A stretch of DNA of 64,000 bases from Gigantopelta aegis (lineage: Eukaryota; Mollusca; Gastropoda; Neomphalida; Peltospiridae): the NCBI RefSeq assembly GCF_016097555.1, contig NC_054704.1, forward strand, positions 49,814,594-49,878,593, read 5' to 3'. The stretch's first letter is position 1. Every line of letters begins with the position of its first letter. Of this stretch, positions 35,701 to 46,709 are shown piece by piece. The notes under the pieces were generated by a model. That model ran no database searches. It had not been told where the DNA came from and saw only the letters and a program-made list of their open reading frames with translations. The translations under genes were made by a program, and so were the position numbers.

Positions 35701-38700
35701 TGTTTTGATTTTCTCCCGCAGTGGTTCATGGAAAGATCTGAAGTTCAAGGCATACAATTTCAATGCTCTCGGCGTTCCTCCGACTTGCGGACATCTGCAC
35801 CCGCTGCTCAAAGTCAGCGATCAGTACAGACAGGTCTTTTTGGAAATGGGGTCAGTATTGATAATTCATTTTTATTTTCAGGGTCGAATAATTTACCTGG
35901 AAATATCCAGATTTTCTAGAATGAAGGTCTGGAAGGTATTTTACAGACATAAAAAAAATAGACTGATGCACAGTAATATTCGTACAGGTCTAACACTGGA
36001 AATGTTTTTTAGTTTTAGCTAATTTTCAAATATGTAGAGTATTTCTTTAAAAAATATTTAAAAATGGATAATTCAAAGAAATTTTATTTGCAAAATATTT
36101 AATGTTGTAGCCACTTTGTATAAAAAATTGGCTAATTTGCCAATGTGCAGAGTGAGCCCTGGTCCATGATATTAAAAGTTTATAACCTATGTTTATTTTT
36201 TCAGGTTCACGGAGATGCCAGCCAATGATTTCATCGAGAGTAGCTTCTGGAATTTCGATGCCATGTTCCAACAACAGCAGCACCCGGCAAGAGACGCTCA
36301 TGATACGTTCTTCCTATCTGGTGTGTTTTTGCTATTTCTTTGAAATACATATTGCAAAAATAACTATCTTCTTACATAGGTCTAACTCATCAGTTATGTA
36401 AACTATATTAACAAAACCGAACAATCGGTTACTCATGTGAACTGACTTCCGGTTATCTAAGATTTTGAAATATTGTCTCCTGTGGTAGACACGGTGCAGA
36501 TTTAGCTTGACAGTCCAATAGGCACGAACTATTTTAGTCAAGTAATTAATTTCCCCTTATATATGCTAATGAATGTTATTTATCAATGCCACCAAACTAC
36601 ATTATGTTAAGATAGGGTACTTTTAATTTTATAAAGTAATCGTTCACCATGTAACCGATTAGCGGTTCGCATGATTTTAAATTTGTCTAACCGACACGCG
36701 AACAGAACACCGGTTCTCGTGAAATATTGTACCCTGCTACCATAAAATTATTAGTATGGGTCAGACAACTAACAGAGAATGGTTGGCCACAATCATATTC
36801 TTTTTCTATATTAATTAAAGTAGCATCTAATTAATATAATTATAGGCACTAAGTCTAATGTAATATGTTAATAGATAGAGGGGTACTTCTAATTAGTTAG
36901 GTTGCTTTGTGGAACTGTTGTAAAAATGGCAATGTAAGTCACTGTGTACAATCAACCTTAGCTACAGTTCTTTCATATTTTAGGAAATTAACTCAACAAG
37001 AAGTGAATGTTTCTTTTAATTTAAAATATATTGCTTGATTTTTGTGTTGAACTATCTAGGAGTTTACATTATTTATTTGTTTTGATGTCATTAGATGAAT
37101 TATTTTAAATTCATTGTGAATTGTTACTTTAAAAAAAAGCAACCTAAGTGTTTAATATTTTTTTGTAAAAAAACATCTGGCAAATAGTTATGGGTTTTTA
37201 TAATTGAAATACTATGTAAGATCTGTCAAAGTTTTACACCAGGTTTTTTAAATTGCATTTAAAAATGATTTTTTTTCGTTAGACCCAGCCAGTGCACATG
37301 CATTCCTAATGGATTACTTGGAAAAAGTAGTGTGACATTTTAATTTCGGACCAATAAAAATATTAAATTTTCCAATAGTGTATATAAATGTATATATTAT
37401 ATGAATGTATTATAAACACATTACGTAACAGTAACAATAAAAATATAATATATATTGATGCTGTTTTAAAATTGGCCATGATCTTTTACATATGCTCTTT
37501 TGAAAATTATGTTAAAGTTTGTTTTGTTTAACAACACTACTAGAGCACATTGATTTATTAATCATTGTTAATTCTGACATAGTATTAGAGAGAAAACCCA
37601 CAAATTATGTTAAGTGAAATATTTTACTAAATATTATAATGTGGATTATTAGATGTGATATACTGTTTCTTTTATCATATCTAGTTACAATTATGACTGG
37701 AAAATGGAAGAAGCAGAACAAAATATTCTGCGGACCCACACAGCTGCAGTCAGTGCACGGATGTTGTATAAACTCACACAGGAGGTAAAGTTGCAAGAAA
37801 CTAAAGTTGTAATCGTTTTTTGCCATTTGGTGTAAAGTGATACATTTATCATACTGGCGAAGACTTGGGAACTATTTAAAAGAATAATTGGTGTATTTAT
37901 CCCAGCTAATTGATTGTTAAATTATTATTGAGAAATTAAAAAAAAATATTTAACAAGCATGAGCTATTTATCCACTAACATGCACATCTGCAAGATTATT
38001 AAAAAAAATTGGACATTTTACAGAAAAGTATTGCTGTTGAACTTTATTCTATACTGTTCTTCACTGAATACCAATCCCCGTCAGTGGGCCCATAGGGCTA
38101 TTTCTCGCTCCAGCCAGTGCACCATGATTGGTACATCAAAGGCCGTGGTATGTGTATTCTGTCTATGGGATGGTGCATATAAAAGATCCCTTGCTGCTAA
38201 TCGAAAATAGTAGCCCATGAAGTGGCAACAACGTGTTTCTTCCCTCAATATCTGTGTGGTCCTTAACCATATGTCCGACGCCATATAACCATAAATAAAA
38301 TGTGTTGAATGTGTCGTTAAATAAATCATTTCCTTCCTTCCTTCCTTCCTACCAAAAAAAAGCTTCTTTGCTAACCACTCATACTGGTTTATTGCCAGTG
38401 ACAGTAGCAGTTTAACAGTTGCCTGTAGTATTTTATAGCTTTTTTTGTTTAATTTTTGCTATGTTCCTGCAAAAAAGTAATTGCAATTTACCAAAATATA
38501 TATATATTTTTTTACACACAAATGTTTTTCCAATAATTGTTCGACTAAACCTTGTTTGTTCTGTGTTTTAGAAAGAGTTCAGGCCAGTGAAGTACTTTTC
38601 CATTGAACGCGTGTTCAGGAACGAAAATCTTGATGCTACTCACTTAGCCGAGTTCCACCAGATAGAAGGACTTGTTGCTGACCGTCTGCTCACGCTTGGA

Positions 38701-41700
38701 GACCTGATGGGGGTCATTAAAGAATTCTTCAAAAAATTAGGTATGTGTCAAAATGTGTGTTTGCTCTGTCAGTTTTAACAGTGCTACTATTTGTGTGAAT
38801 TTGTACTGGTCTTTTAAAACTTTGCTGACATTAATTTTGTTATTATTCGTCATTAAATGGACATTCCTGAGTTTGCTGCAATTTTTAAGATGTTATTGAC
38901 TAACAGAGACATTTTAACGATTGTAATTACATATCAAATATATTTTTCTGCATAAAATATTAGTGGCTGTATATTAAACGTGTTTCTGATCGTTCTAATA
39001 TTTGTACCAGGTTAAATTTCATTTTATTTCCTAAAATATTATTTTTTTCGTACAAACAAAATTATTTGAAGACAAAATCCAGTTTGGGCTTCTTACAAAT
39101 ATTAAGATTACCAGAAACACATTGAATATACAGACAGTGATATTCTAAACAAGAAAATATATTTTAACATGTAAGTTTAATCGTAGAAATATTTTATTAG
39201 TCGGAAACATCTTACAATGCAGCAAACTCAGGAATGTCCCTTTAAGTATTATTTGAATCTTTGCAGTTAAAAAGCTTACATATTATATACAGACCTACTA
39301 ACCATTACACACATTGGTGATAACACACGATGGGGGTACAAGAATATCTGATAATGATAACACAGTTTGTATATACACCAGTTTGCAATCAGCTAAAAGG
39401 AACAAAGAAAAATATGTACTGTGCTTTTATTGACTTTGACTCTGTATGGCGTATTGGTTTATGGCAAAAATTATTAAGTTGTGATATTAATGGAAAATGT
39501 TTCAGAATAATATTTAATATGTATGACGGTATCAAATCTAGAATTGTACACAATGGCTGTAAATCTGAATATTTTCCATGTAATATTGGTGTACGACAAG
39601 GAGAAAATTTGTCACCTTTTTTATTTTCATTATATTTAAATGATTTAGAAACATTTTTAGCTACAAAAAATAGCAAAGGTATCGAATTAGTAACAAACCC
39701 ACTTGAGAAAGATCTTAATGTATATATTAAGTTATTTGTGTTACTATATGCTGATGACACTGTACTACTAGCTGAAACAGCAGATGACCTACAACATCAA
39801 CTAGATTGTTTTCAAGTATACTGTGAAACATGGAAACTTAAAGTTAATGCAGCCAAGACTAAAATTTTGATTTTTTCAAGAAGTAACTCAAAAACAAAAA
39901 AGAATAAATTTACATATAATAATAAAAACTTAGAAATCTTAACTGAAGTTAAATACCTTGGGCTTGTGTTGAGTAAATCTGGGTCATTCACAAATGCTAA
40001 GAAAAATCTAATCAATCGAGCCTCAAAGTCTATGTTTGCTGTATTACAAAAATGCAGACAGTTCAATTTGTCAATCGATTGTCAATTAGACCTGTTCGAC
40101 AGGATTGTAAAACCTATATTATTATATGGATGTGAAATATGGGGCTTCAGTAATTTAGATATCATTGAACGAGTACACCTCAAGTTCTGCAAATATATAT
40201 TATGTGTTAATAAGTCGACACCAAGCTTTATGATTTATGGTGAATTAGGTAGATACCCACTGTCTATTAGTGTTAAAGTTAGAATGATTACATACTGGGC
40301 AAATGTTGTTAATAGTAGAAAATCTAAATTGTCTGGTATATTATACATGTTGGCATCATATAACCATAACGTTAATGCTATACCATGTACTTGGTTATCC
40401 TTTATAAAACGTATATTAGATGAATGTGGTTTATGTAATATATATTCATGTACACAGGTGGATGTTTTGTGGTTAAAACATGCAGTTAAACGAATACTAT
40501 GTGACCAGTACTTACAAAAATGGAATAGTGATAAATTTGACTCATCGAAAGGTATTAACTACAGAATGTTCAAGCATGAATTTAAATTAGAAAATTATTT
40601 GTTGAAACTCTTAACAAAAAATGCTAGAATTCTTTGTAAATTTAGAACTGGAAATGTCAGACTTCCTATTGAAACCGGTAGATGGTTTAATATTGAGAGA
40701 GAAAACAGAATATGTCACTTGTGCAACACTGATGTTGGTGATGAGTTTCACTATATTTTTAAATGTACGTCTTTATCCACTGATCGAAATGTGTATATAC
40801 CTAGTTACTATACCAATAGAGCAAGTGCAATTACCTTTTACAAGTTATTTTCTACAACTAAAAAATTACTTTTGTGTAAACTATGTAAATATTTGCAAAT
40901 TGTCATTGAGAGGGTCAGTCTTCCGGGTTAATATTACTTAAATAGTATGTCCATTACCACTACAGAAAACACTTTGTAACTTATTTTGTTTATATTTTCT
41001 CCATACTGCACTCGGTGCAGTTTATGAGAATAAAATTCTTGTCTTGTCTTGTCTTGTCTTGTCTTGTACAAGGCACTGGTATTGTGTGGCATTGCGTTAA
41101 ATGAACATTGAAAACACTGCAGTAATCTCCACAGCAATGCCGATTGACTGTAGTGGTTAATTGCTCAGGTTGTATATACAGGGCATATTATTCGTGTTAA
41201 CCATTGTTATGTTCATGTATAGATTACACAACTTTAAATTTATGCAAACTATTCTGAAATTAAAAGATGCAGACCCTGTAATTTTACAACAATTTTGAGA
41301 TAAATGATTAGGTTATGCAAATATAATTCACATAACTATGCATTCAGTTACCTAGGTAATTTTTTTTACATGAACCAACTTCCAGTTACCTACAATTTAA
41401 AAATATTTTTCAACTGTATATATAACATGTTTGTTTCTCCAGGTATATTCAAATTGCGCTTCAAGCCAGCATATAACCCTTACACAGAACCAAGTATGGA
41501 GATTTTCGGATACCATGAAGGTATTTTTTATTATTAACTTTTAAAGTAGATCTATACTGAATATTAAATGTTGTACAAATGTTGTTTATAATTGTATATT
41601 GAGTATTCATATATGGAAACAAAAAATCAATCCAACTATAAAAACATTGGTAGTTTCAAGTTACTGTTCGGTGCATTCTTTAGGCTCCAGTGCATTATTT

Positions 41701-43263
41701 AGGCTCATTGTTATCTGTATAGCACCAACATCTACTGTATACACCCCAATTTGTAACTTTCTTTGATGATTGTTTGTAAATTACTGAGTTAATGATTCCT
41801 TTGTCAATAATAATTTCAGATTTCAAACGTACAGAATTATCACAATGGACAAGATACAAGGTATATACTAAATTCTGTTCTAAAATACTGTATATTTATT
41901 GCACATTGTTCATCTTGATTTTTAGGTCTTGGCAAATGGATGGAACTAGGAAATAGTGGAGTGTTATGGCCTGAGATGTTGTTACCAATGGGACTGCCAG
42001 AAGATGTGGTTGTAATTGCATGGTCACTTGAAAGGTAAATCAATACAGAATGTTTGTCTTCACTCCTCACAATTAACTTAACTTAATATAATATGTATTA
42101 TTTGTTCACTACATGATTAGGTTGAATATTGATCTGTGAAAATTTACAATTTAAATATTTCAAGAGAAAATATTTATTTTTTTTAAAGTTGATTCCAATC
42201 ACTCTTACAAATATTTTTTTTTAAATACTGTTATTTTTTATCAAATAGATAGTCTGTAAGTATTCTTTAACGGTAACCTCTTGATTGTGTTAAAGTGCAG
42301 TTTAATGACTTTTGAAAACTGACTTCCATACTTCCATTAATATTGATTTGGCACTACGTTTGGCAATGCTTACTTTACCCATGAAAAATCAGCATACACA
42401 CAAGCAATAGTTATGAAAGGATGCCAGCGTTATAAGGCTGTAACAGACTGTTGGTCTATCCAAGAACTTTCAAAATTAGTGCCCAGGAAATCCTATTGTG
42501 TTTATTTATAGTTTATTATCAGTGGCTTTGTGCTACATCACTTATAGTGTGTTAAGCTGATCTACTACTGGTCTTCAAGAATTAACAAGTTGATTTCTTA
42601 AGAACCGGGTTCAAATTTTATCATTGAAATGGCAAAAAAGAGCCATGGTTGCCCTTCTTATTTGCCGCTATACCCCGAAAATTAATAAGATATTGTTGAC
42701 GGCAAGAAAACTACTATGGTGCGCTACCTGGTTTGCCCCCATGCATTCTATGATTCATATAAAAATTGTTTAGTAAATTTATCATTGGTAATATGATAAA
42801 AGGCAAATTGTATTGGCTAGATGTCCAAGGCACCAGAATGAAATCATGTTTATCTCGAAAAAAACTTGATAGAAAGTAAGATGCCTTTATGCTCCTCTTT
42901 TGAAGGAATAGTTTTCATTGGTGCTCCTGAACTTGCCTTGGTGCCCAATTTTCTATTATTAAACCCAAGGCAACACATGCCATGACACCACAAAATTAAA
43001 ATTCAACCCCTGTTAACTGACAATGTTGATTGATTATATCACAGGGCTGATTTGTAGAAAAATAACTGCATATCTGTGTATGTTGATGATCACCTGCTTG
43101 TTTAAGTATCTTAAGTTTATGTAAAACCCTTCATTAAAATGTTTATTATCATTTCAGGCCAACAATGATAAAGTATGGAATCAACAACATTCGTGATTTT
43201 ATAGGACCCAAGGTCAACCTACAGATGGTGTATGATAACCCTATATGTAGACTGGACAAGTGA
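26710..43263 (+). CDS. FARSA: Cytosolic phenylalanine--tRNA ligase alpha subunit, altered copy
   Basis: Exons: 26,710-26,844; 30,154-30,291; 33,914-34,032; 35,333-35,425; 35,722-35,850; 36,205-36,320; 37,283-37,326 (or 37,329); 37,685-37,784; 38,572-38,740; 41,443-41,520; 41,926-42,034; 43,158-43,263. The enzyme (alpha2beta2) charges tRNA-Phe in the cytosol; this subunit holds the class II catalytic core. The product starts [17 protein letters not shown] (winged-helix N-terminal domain). Motif 1 lies around GHLHPLLKV, motif 2 is [20 protein letters not shown] and EFHQIEG, and motif 3 is [17 protein letters not shown]. It ends CRLDK. About 445 codons are found against 508 in human. A segment equivalent to human KVGFSKAM...WIRVDKSA and one equivalent to HSQGGYGSQGY are not found. 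The second gap breaks the frame between 37,326 and 37,685, so an exon of 3n+2 bases is expected there. All other junctions fit. Confidence 0.93.
26846..28044. other. FARSA intron 1, first part
   Basis: No exon or known element. A (TTG)n run is near 27,427 and short A-rich tracts are near 27,550 and 27,810. A single-copy appearance is likely. Confidence 0.4.
28058..28444 (-). mobile_element. SINE, full length, head type 1 + tail type 1
   Basis: Target duplication ATAAAAGAAGGAA at 28,045-28,057 and 28,445-28,457. Head GGCCTCAGCGGCGTCGTGGC on the minus strand, complete centre and tail. It lies in FARSA intron 1, antisense to the gene. Confidence 0.92.
29090..29642. mobile_element. Non-autonomous Mutator-like TIR element, 553 bp
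   Basis: Ends CAATCTGATTAAAATTAGCT and its inverse. The interior is closely similar to the copy at 61,021 in reverse orientation. Both copies show an apparent open frame containing CPGDISSIN and [16 protein letters not shown], explained by their DNA similarity. No matching 9-bp target duplication was found for this copy. Confidence 0.7.
30862..30962 (+). mobile_element. SINE tail fragment, tail type 1
   Basis: GTCTGACGCCACATAAACG and GTTGAGTGTGTCGTTAAATA are tail type 1. Only the 3' third remains. In FARSA intron 2. Confidence 0.7.
31118..32297 (-). mobile_element. Sailor-like (IS630-Tc1-mariner) transposase gene, one frameshift
   Basis: A 336-codon minus-strand frame holds the DDE catalytic core: QDETWVN (first Asp), VMDNASYH (second Asp) and [13 protein letters not shown] (Glu). 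I count 83 residues between the second Asp and the Glu, far more than the 34-37 usual in Tc1/mariner and close to the DD82E spacing described for the Sailor group. A preceding frame to 32,297 supplies a helix-turn-helix part ([19 protein letters not shown]). The two join at SNNRK/VVFED with a one-base shift near 32,050. An acidic C-terminus, [12 protein letters not shown], follows the core. TIRs were not identified. It lies antisense in FARSA intron 2. Confidence 0.8.
33161..33495 (-). mobile_element. SINE, full length, head type 2 + tail type 1
   Basis: Target duplication AAGTAGATTG at 33,151-33,160 and 33,496-33,505. Head GGGGCAGGTCGTAGTCCAGT, B-box-like GGATCGATCCCC, full centre and tail type 1 on the minus strand. 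In FARSA intron 2. Confidence 0.9.
33748..33863. repeat. Short fold-back element, third copy
   Basis: GCATTTTACGAAGCGATCTT and CACCTTAAGTGCC face CACATAAGGTGATTTTGG and TTCACAAAATGTATCCC. It lies about 50 bases upstream of FARSA exon 3. Confidence 0.65.
34372..34520. mobile_element. Small TIR element, P/hAT-like ends
   Basis: Outer ends CAGAAGCGGATCTAG and CTGGATCGGTCACTG are inverted, followed inside by GGGCCCGGACCCCCC and GGGCCCCCCTAATGG. About 150 bp, no coding. In FARSA intron 3. Confidence 0.55.
34785..34992 (+). mobile_element. SINE, decayed, type 3-like head
   Basis: CTACGTCAGCTGCTAAAGTG and GTAGGATCAAACCC look like a degraded tRNA-derived head. GGCTATGGTATGTGCTGTCT and AAAATCCCTTCC are remains of the centre. 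Confidence 0.5.
35011..35229 (-). mobile_element. SINE, 5'-truncated, tail type 2, with target duplication
   Basis: Flanked by TCTAATGG at 35,003-35,010 and 35,230-35,237. Tail type 2 and centre are present; the head is lost after GGTGCATTGGTTGG. About 100 bases upstream of FARSA exon 4. Confidence 0.75.
37503..37605 (-). mobile_element. SINE tail fragment, tail type 2
   Basis: GTTTTGTTTAACAACACTAC and GAGCACATTGATTTATTAAT, then a deleted centre. It lies in the FARSA intron where a conserved short exon is expected but not seen. Confidence 0.7.
38075..38349 (+). mobile_element. SINE, head-truncated, head type 2 + tail type 1
   Basis: Begins within the head at CCCGTCAGTGGGCCCATAGG and continues through the centre to GTCGTTAAATAAATC and a CCTT repeat. 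A short TACCAA direct repeat may be the target duplication. In FARSA intron 8. Confidence 0.82.
38855..39245. mobile_element. Long palindromic (fold-back) element, about 390 bp
   Basis: Ends GGACATTCCTGAGTTTGCTG and CAGCAAACTCAGGAATGTCC are inverted. The two arms, each about 180 bases, remain similar to the centre near 39,040 (AATATTTGTACCAGG against TCTTACAAATATTAAG). No coding. In FARSA intron 9, so it would form a long hairpin in the pre-mRNA. Confidence 0.75.
39330..41067 (+). mobile_element. LINE with reverse transcriptase, 5'-truncated, with 3' hairpin and TCTTG tail
   Basis: A 533-codon frame (39,330-40,931) contains reverse transcriptase blocks: [32 protein letters not shown], the catalytic [10 protein letters not shown] and [13 protein letters not shown] thumb region and a C-terminal [18 protein letters not shown] zinc knuckle follow. 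Endonuclease and the first reverse transcriptase blocks are absent. Block A appears to lack about four residues (IDF-DSVWR instead of IDF-KAFDSVWR), so activity is doubtful although the frame is open. After the stop come an ACTGCAC-TCG-GTGCAGT hairpin (41,005-41,021), AATAAAATTC and a (TCTTG)n tail to 41,067. It inserted in FARSA intron 9 in the sense direction. The clade is not assigned. Confidence 0.88.
42035..43157. other. FARSA last intron
   Basis: About 1.1 kb between the motif 3 exons, with no element recognised and no coding frame. Confidence 0.5.
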
Positions 43264-43333
43264 AAACAATACACACATCAAACTATATATATTTATTTAC
43301 AATTCCAACAGACATTTTGACAAATTCAGCTAT

Positions 43334-43339
43334 AATAAA
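43334..43339 (+). terminator. FARSA polyadenylation signal
   Basis: AATAAA 71 bases after the TGA at 43,261-43,263 is the first canonical signal downstream of the gene. Confidence 0.5.
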
Positions 43340-44109
43340 TCTTTAATTTAATATTTAAACAAAATTAAAATTCTGTATCTTAATTTAGTATATTTTTTTA
43401 AACTGTCTGACTGGTCATATCTTATCAATACAGAAACACACAATTAGGCTAAAGAAGAAAAGAAAAACACCATTTACGGAAATATTAATTACATAATTTT
43501 GCTAACAAGTAGTGTAGTGGTAGTCTCAAGAATAATAGTATTTCCAGGATATGGTCTTGAATGTCATTGGTGTTACACATTGTCATTGGTGTTACTTGTT
43601 TTGTCATTGGTGTTACGCAAGAATATTTTAGCTGTCATTTCTCAAGAAACTTTATTTTTGAAATTTAAATTGTTTATATAGGAAAGCATACCTTCTACCT
43701 TTATGACTTTGATGAAATTTATTTTGAAGGACTCCATATTTTTAAATAATTAAAACTGCCACAGTGTATACTTTAAGTCACATACAGAATATCCGTGTGG
43801 AAATGCGCAATTACACCCTTGGATAGTTTTTGAATTCCAAATATGTTATTAGGGACACCCAAATAACACATCCATGTGCTCTTGATCACTATAAACCAAT
43901 TGGATCACACTGCTGAACTACCTCACTTGTCCGGTAACACCAATGACATAATGAACTTGTTCATAGAGTAACATGTGTCTGCACGTGCAGACCGATTACA
44001 GTTCTGCGTGGCCAGATATAATTTTATGTTTCTTTGTTCATCTAGTTTCCAAAAGTTAACAATAAATATTTATATCTTTTAATTGTTTTATCTTGAATTT
44101 GTATTTTTG

Positions 44110-44112
<3 letters not shown>
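43340..44112. other. Intergenic after FARSA
   Basis: No gene recognised. TTGTCATTGGTGTTAC is repeated three times at about 43,563-43,618. Confidence 0.4.
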
Positions 44113-44113
<1 letters not shown>

Positions 44114-44156
<43 letters not shown>

Positions 44157-44169
44157 AACACACACACAA

Positions 44170-44210
<41 letters not shown>
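44114..44210. repeat. CA microsatellite
   Basis: Interrupted (CA)n with a CAAACAAACA break. Confidence 0.95.
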
Positions 44211-44213
<3 letters not shown>

Positions 44214-44269
44214 CATTGACCCCTACTTGATACCAGTCCGCCTTACTGACAATGTTCATGTGCCTGTAA

Positions 44270-44995
44270 AAAACATATATATTATTACTATACACGGTAG
44301 ATATGTATATTATTTACTTTGAAACATTAAATTAATAAATACACAGCTTTATGGTAAGTAGAATATTACCCAAATAATATATTAACACATACTATGTATT
44401 TGGGGGTGGGGGGGGGGGGGGGGGGGGGCAAAAGCTATGTTATTATTAACCGTGATTTTAGCCGTATCCACGTCCGCCTACGCACACGTGAACACGCATC
44501 TTTAGGGTACATTTTGGTTGGGTACGTTTCGGTTTGGGTACGTTTTGACTTGTATCCATCACATAGTATACATCCGCGTAGATCGTCATGCAAACATTGT
44601 GCACATGGTTCTTTTAATTTCTTGTCAATTCTTATAATCAATGTCAGTCGCTTAATTTGCAAAATATATTTTTTAATCCTTGAATACATTTATTATATTG
44701 TTTGAGTAAGCTTCATAATCACTAAGATGTATAGGTGGTGTAGAAAAGCAAAGTGACCACCAAATGACGTCACATCACTAAATGACGTCATTTCAAAAAG
44801 TGCCGTTACCTTCCTTGATAATAGGTCTGTGCTTTTCCATGTCTTGTTTAGTTAGTTGCGAGTAATTCTATCCGATTTTTGGCAGTGATGAGCAGTGTAA
44901 TATATAGAATACTATAATCGTTCCCGAGAGTGACACAACTCGTGTGTTTTCGATCATAGACCACATGCTTTCGCGTGTGACGTACGTGTGAGTTT
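44270..44995. repeat. Segmental duplication, copy 1, with CRE-like sites
   Basis: Colinear with 45,697-46,475. Shared strings include ACGGTAGATA-GTATATTATT, GGTAAGTAGAATATTACCCA, AACACGCATCTTTAGGGTAC or its variant, GCAAAGTGACCACCAAATGA and GTGTGTTTTCGATCATAGAC. Both copies hold two TGACGTCA-type palindromes near the GTGACCACC block. A poly-G run (44,408-44,428) occurs only in copy 1. Confidence 0.75.
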
Positions 44996-45322
44996 TCTTG
45001 CATATTCAATGATATTGCGTTCAACTTCCCATTAAATCATATTTTATAATTGGTAAAATTCACAAATTATTACACAAAATGTAGCATAGTAGAGCAGTAG
45101 CAAAACAACGCTATATTGCCTCGAAAACATGTCTCTAGGCATCTATATTTCAACATTTTATGAGGAGCATGCCCCTAAACCCCATCCCCTCGAAGTTCGA
45201 TTCGTTTGCCCTCGGCAAACTCAAAGTTACTCTTTTTACAATTTATTACCCCCACCCTTTTAAAATCCCGGATCAGCCCCTGATGTCTGCATGCTACTTT
45301 ATAAATTTAAAATAAATATATT

Positions 45323-45688
45323 AGGCCAAAAAAAAAGAGAAAAAAGAGTTGGGTGATCGTCCTTTTGATCACACAAATCAGAGGGGGGGGGGGAGGAGGG
45401 TTTTTTTTTTGGGGGGGGGTTTCTGTGAAAAACTTGATAAAAACCTGGAGACCGTTTTTTTTTGCGGGAGTAGCAGTCAATAGCGCATGCGCCTGGATGT
45501 TGTAGTGCCTTCACTTGCCGCCAGACGGACCTGGTGTTGGTTTAACCATTTACGGTGCTTACGAAATTTAATTGCTGCTTTCTCGACGCATTTTAAACAG
45601 TTTTTAATAAAATAAATTCAGGGGCGGGCGCTTTTTTTCAGGTACGGGCGGGGACGATCACCAACTCTTTTTTTTTATTTGGCCTGAT
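45323..45688. mobile_element. TIR element, about 365 bp
   Basis: TTAGGCCAAAAAAAAAGAG ... GAGTTGGGTGATCGTCC on the left is inverted as GGACGATCACCAACTC ... TTATTTGGCCTGA on the right. The interior contains G and T runs and a GC-richer stretch. It sits between the two copies of the segmental duplication. Confidence 0.65.
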
Positions 45689-45696
45689 TACTAGAT

Positions 45697-46475
45697 TAAT
45701 AACATATACGGTAGATAGGTATATTATTTACTTGATAACATTAAATTAATAAATACCGGCACACATATTTAAGGTAAGTAGAATATTACCCAAATAAATA
45801 TACTAATAAGATATAAAACAAGATATTAAACATAGAAACTGAGATTTGCCAAGCTGTAGCTACGTTTTGCCACAGGCCGTAAAACGATATCTGGAGAGAC
45901 GAGGGGCGGGGAGGAGGGAGGCACAAACTATTTTTTGAGGGGATTGTAGCCGTTTCCACGTCCGCATACGCATAAGTGGACACGCATCTTTAGGGTACGT
46001 TTTGACTTGTATCCATCACATAGTATAAATCCGCGTAGATCGTCACGCAAAAAGTGTGCACACGGTTCTTTTGATTTTTTGTTGTTAATTCTCAATTATA
46101 ATTAATGTCAGCCGCTTAATTTAGCATATATATATATGTAATCCTTTTGTTTATCCTTGAATACGTTTACAGTATTGTTTGAGTAAATTTCATAATGACG
46201 GAGATGTATGGGTGGCGTAGGAAAGCAAAGTGACCACCAAATGACGTCATGTTGCAATATGACGTCATTTCGGAAAGCGCTGTTAGCTTCTTCGATAATA
46301 GGTCTGTGCTTTTTCATGTCTTGTTTAGTTAGTTTGAAGTAATTCTGTACGATTTTTGGCAGTGATGTGCGTTGTAATATATAGAATACTATAATCGTTC
46401 CCGAGAGTTACCATTTATATTACAACTCGTGTGTTTTCGATCATAGACCACAGGCTTTCGCGTGTGACATACGAT
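45697..46475. repeat. Segmental duplication, copy 2
   Basis: Second copy of 44,270-44,995, with small indels, in direct orientation. Confidence 0.75.
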
Positions 46476-46709
46476 CGTAAATGGCCTCACGGGAATTCGT
46501 TTAGTATTCTCTATATAAGTTAGATTACAGTAACATGCTAATTCAACGTTGCACGTGTGTCTTCCTGAGCTAAAACCAGTCAGCTGTGGGTTTGAATCCC
46601 TATCTTGAAGTCACAAAAAGTTCAAATTGTCTTCACAAACACAAAACATAAAATAGTCTACGCCTAGAATAATAGTATGACGTCACTTTAAATATCAATA
46701 ACAGAGAAA

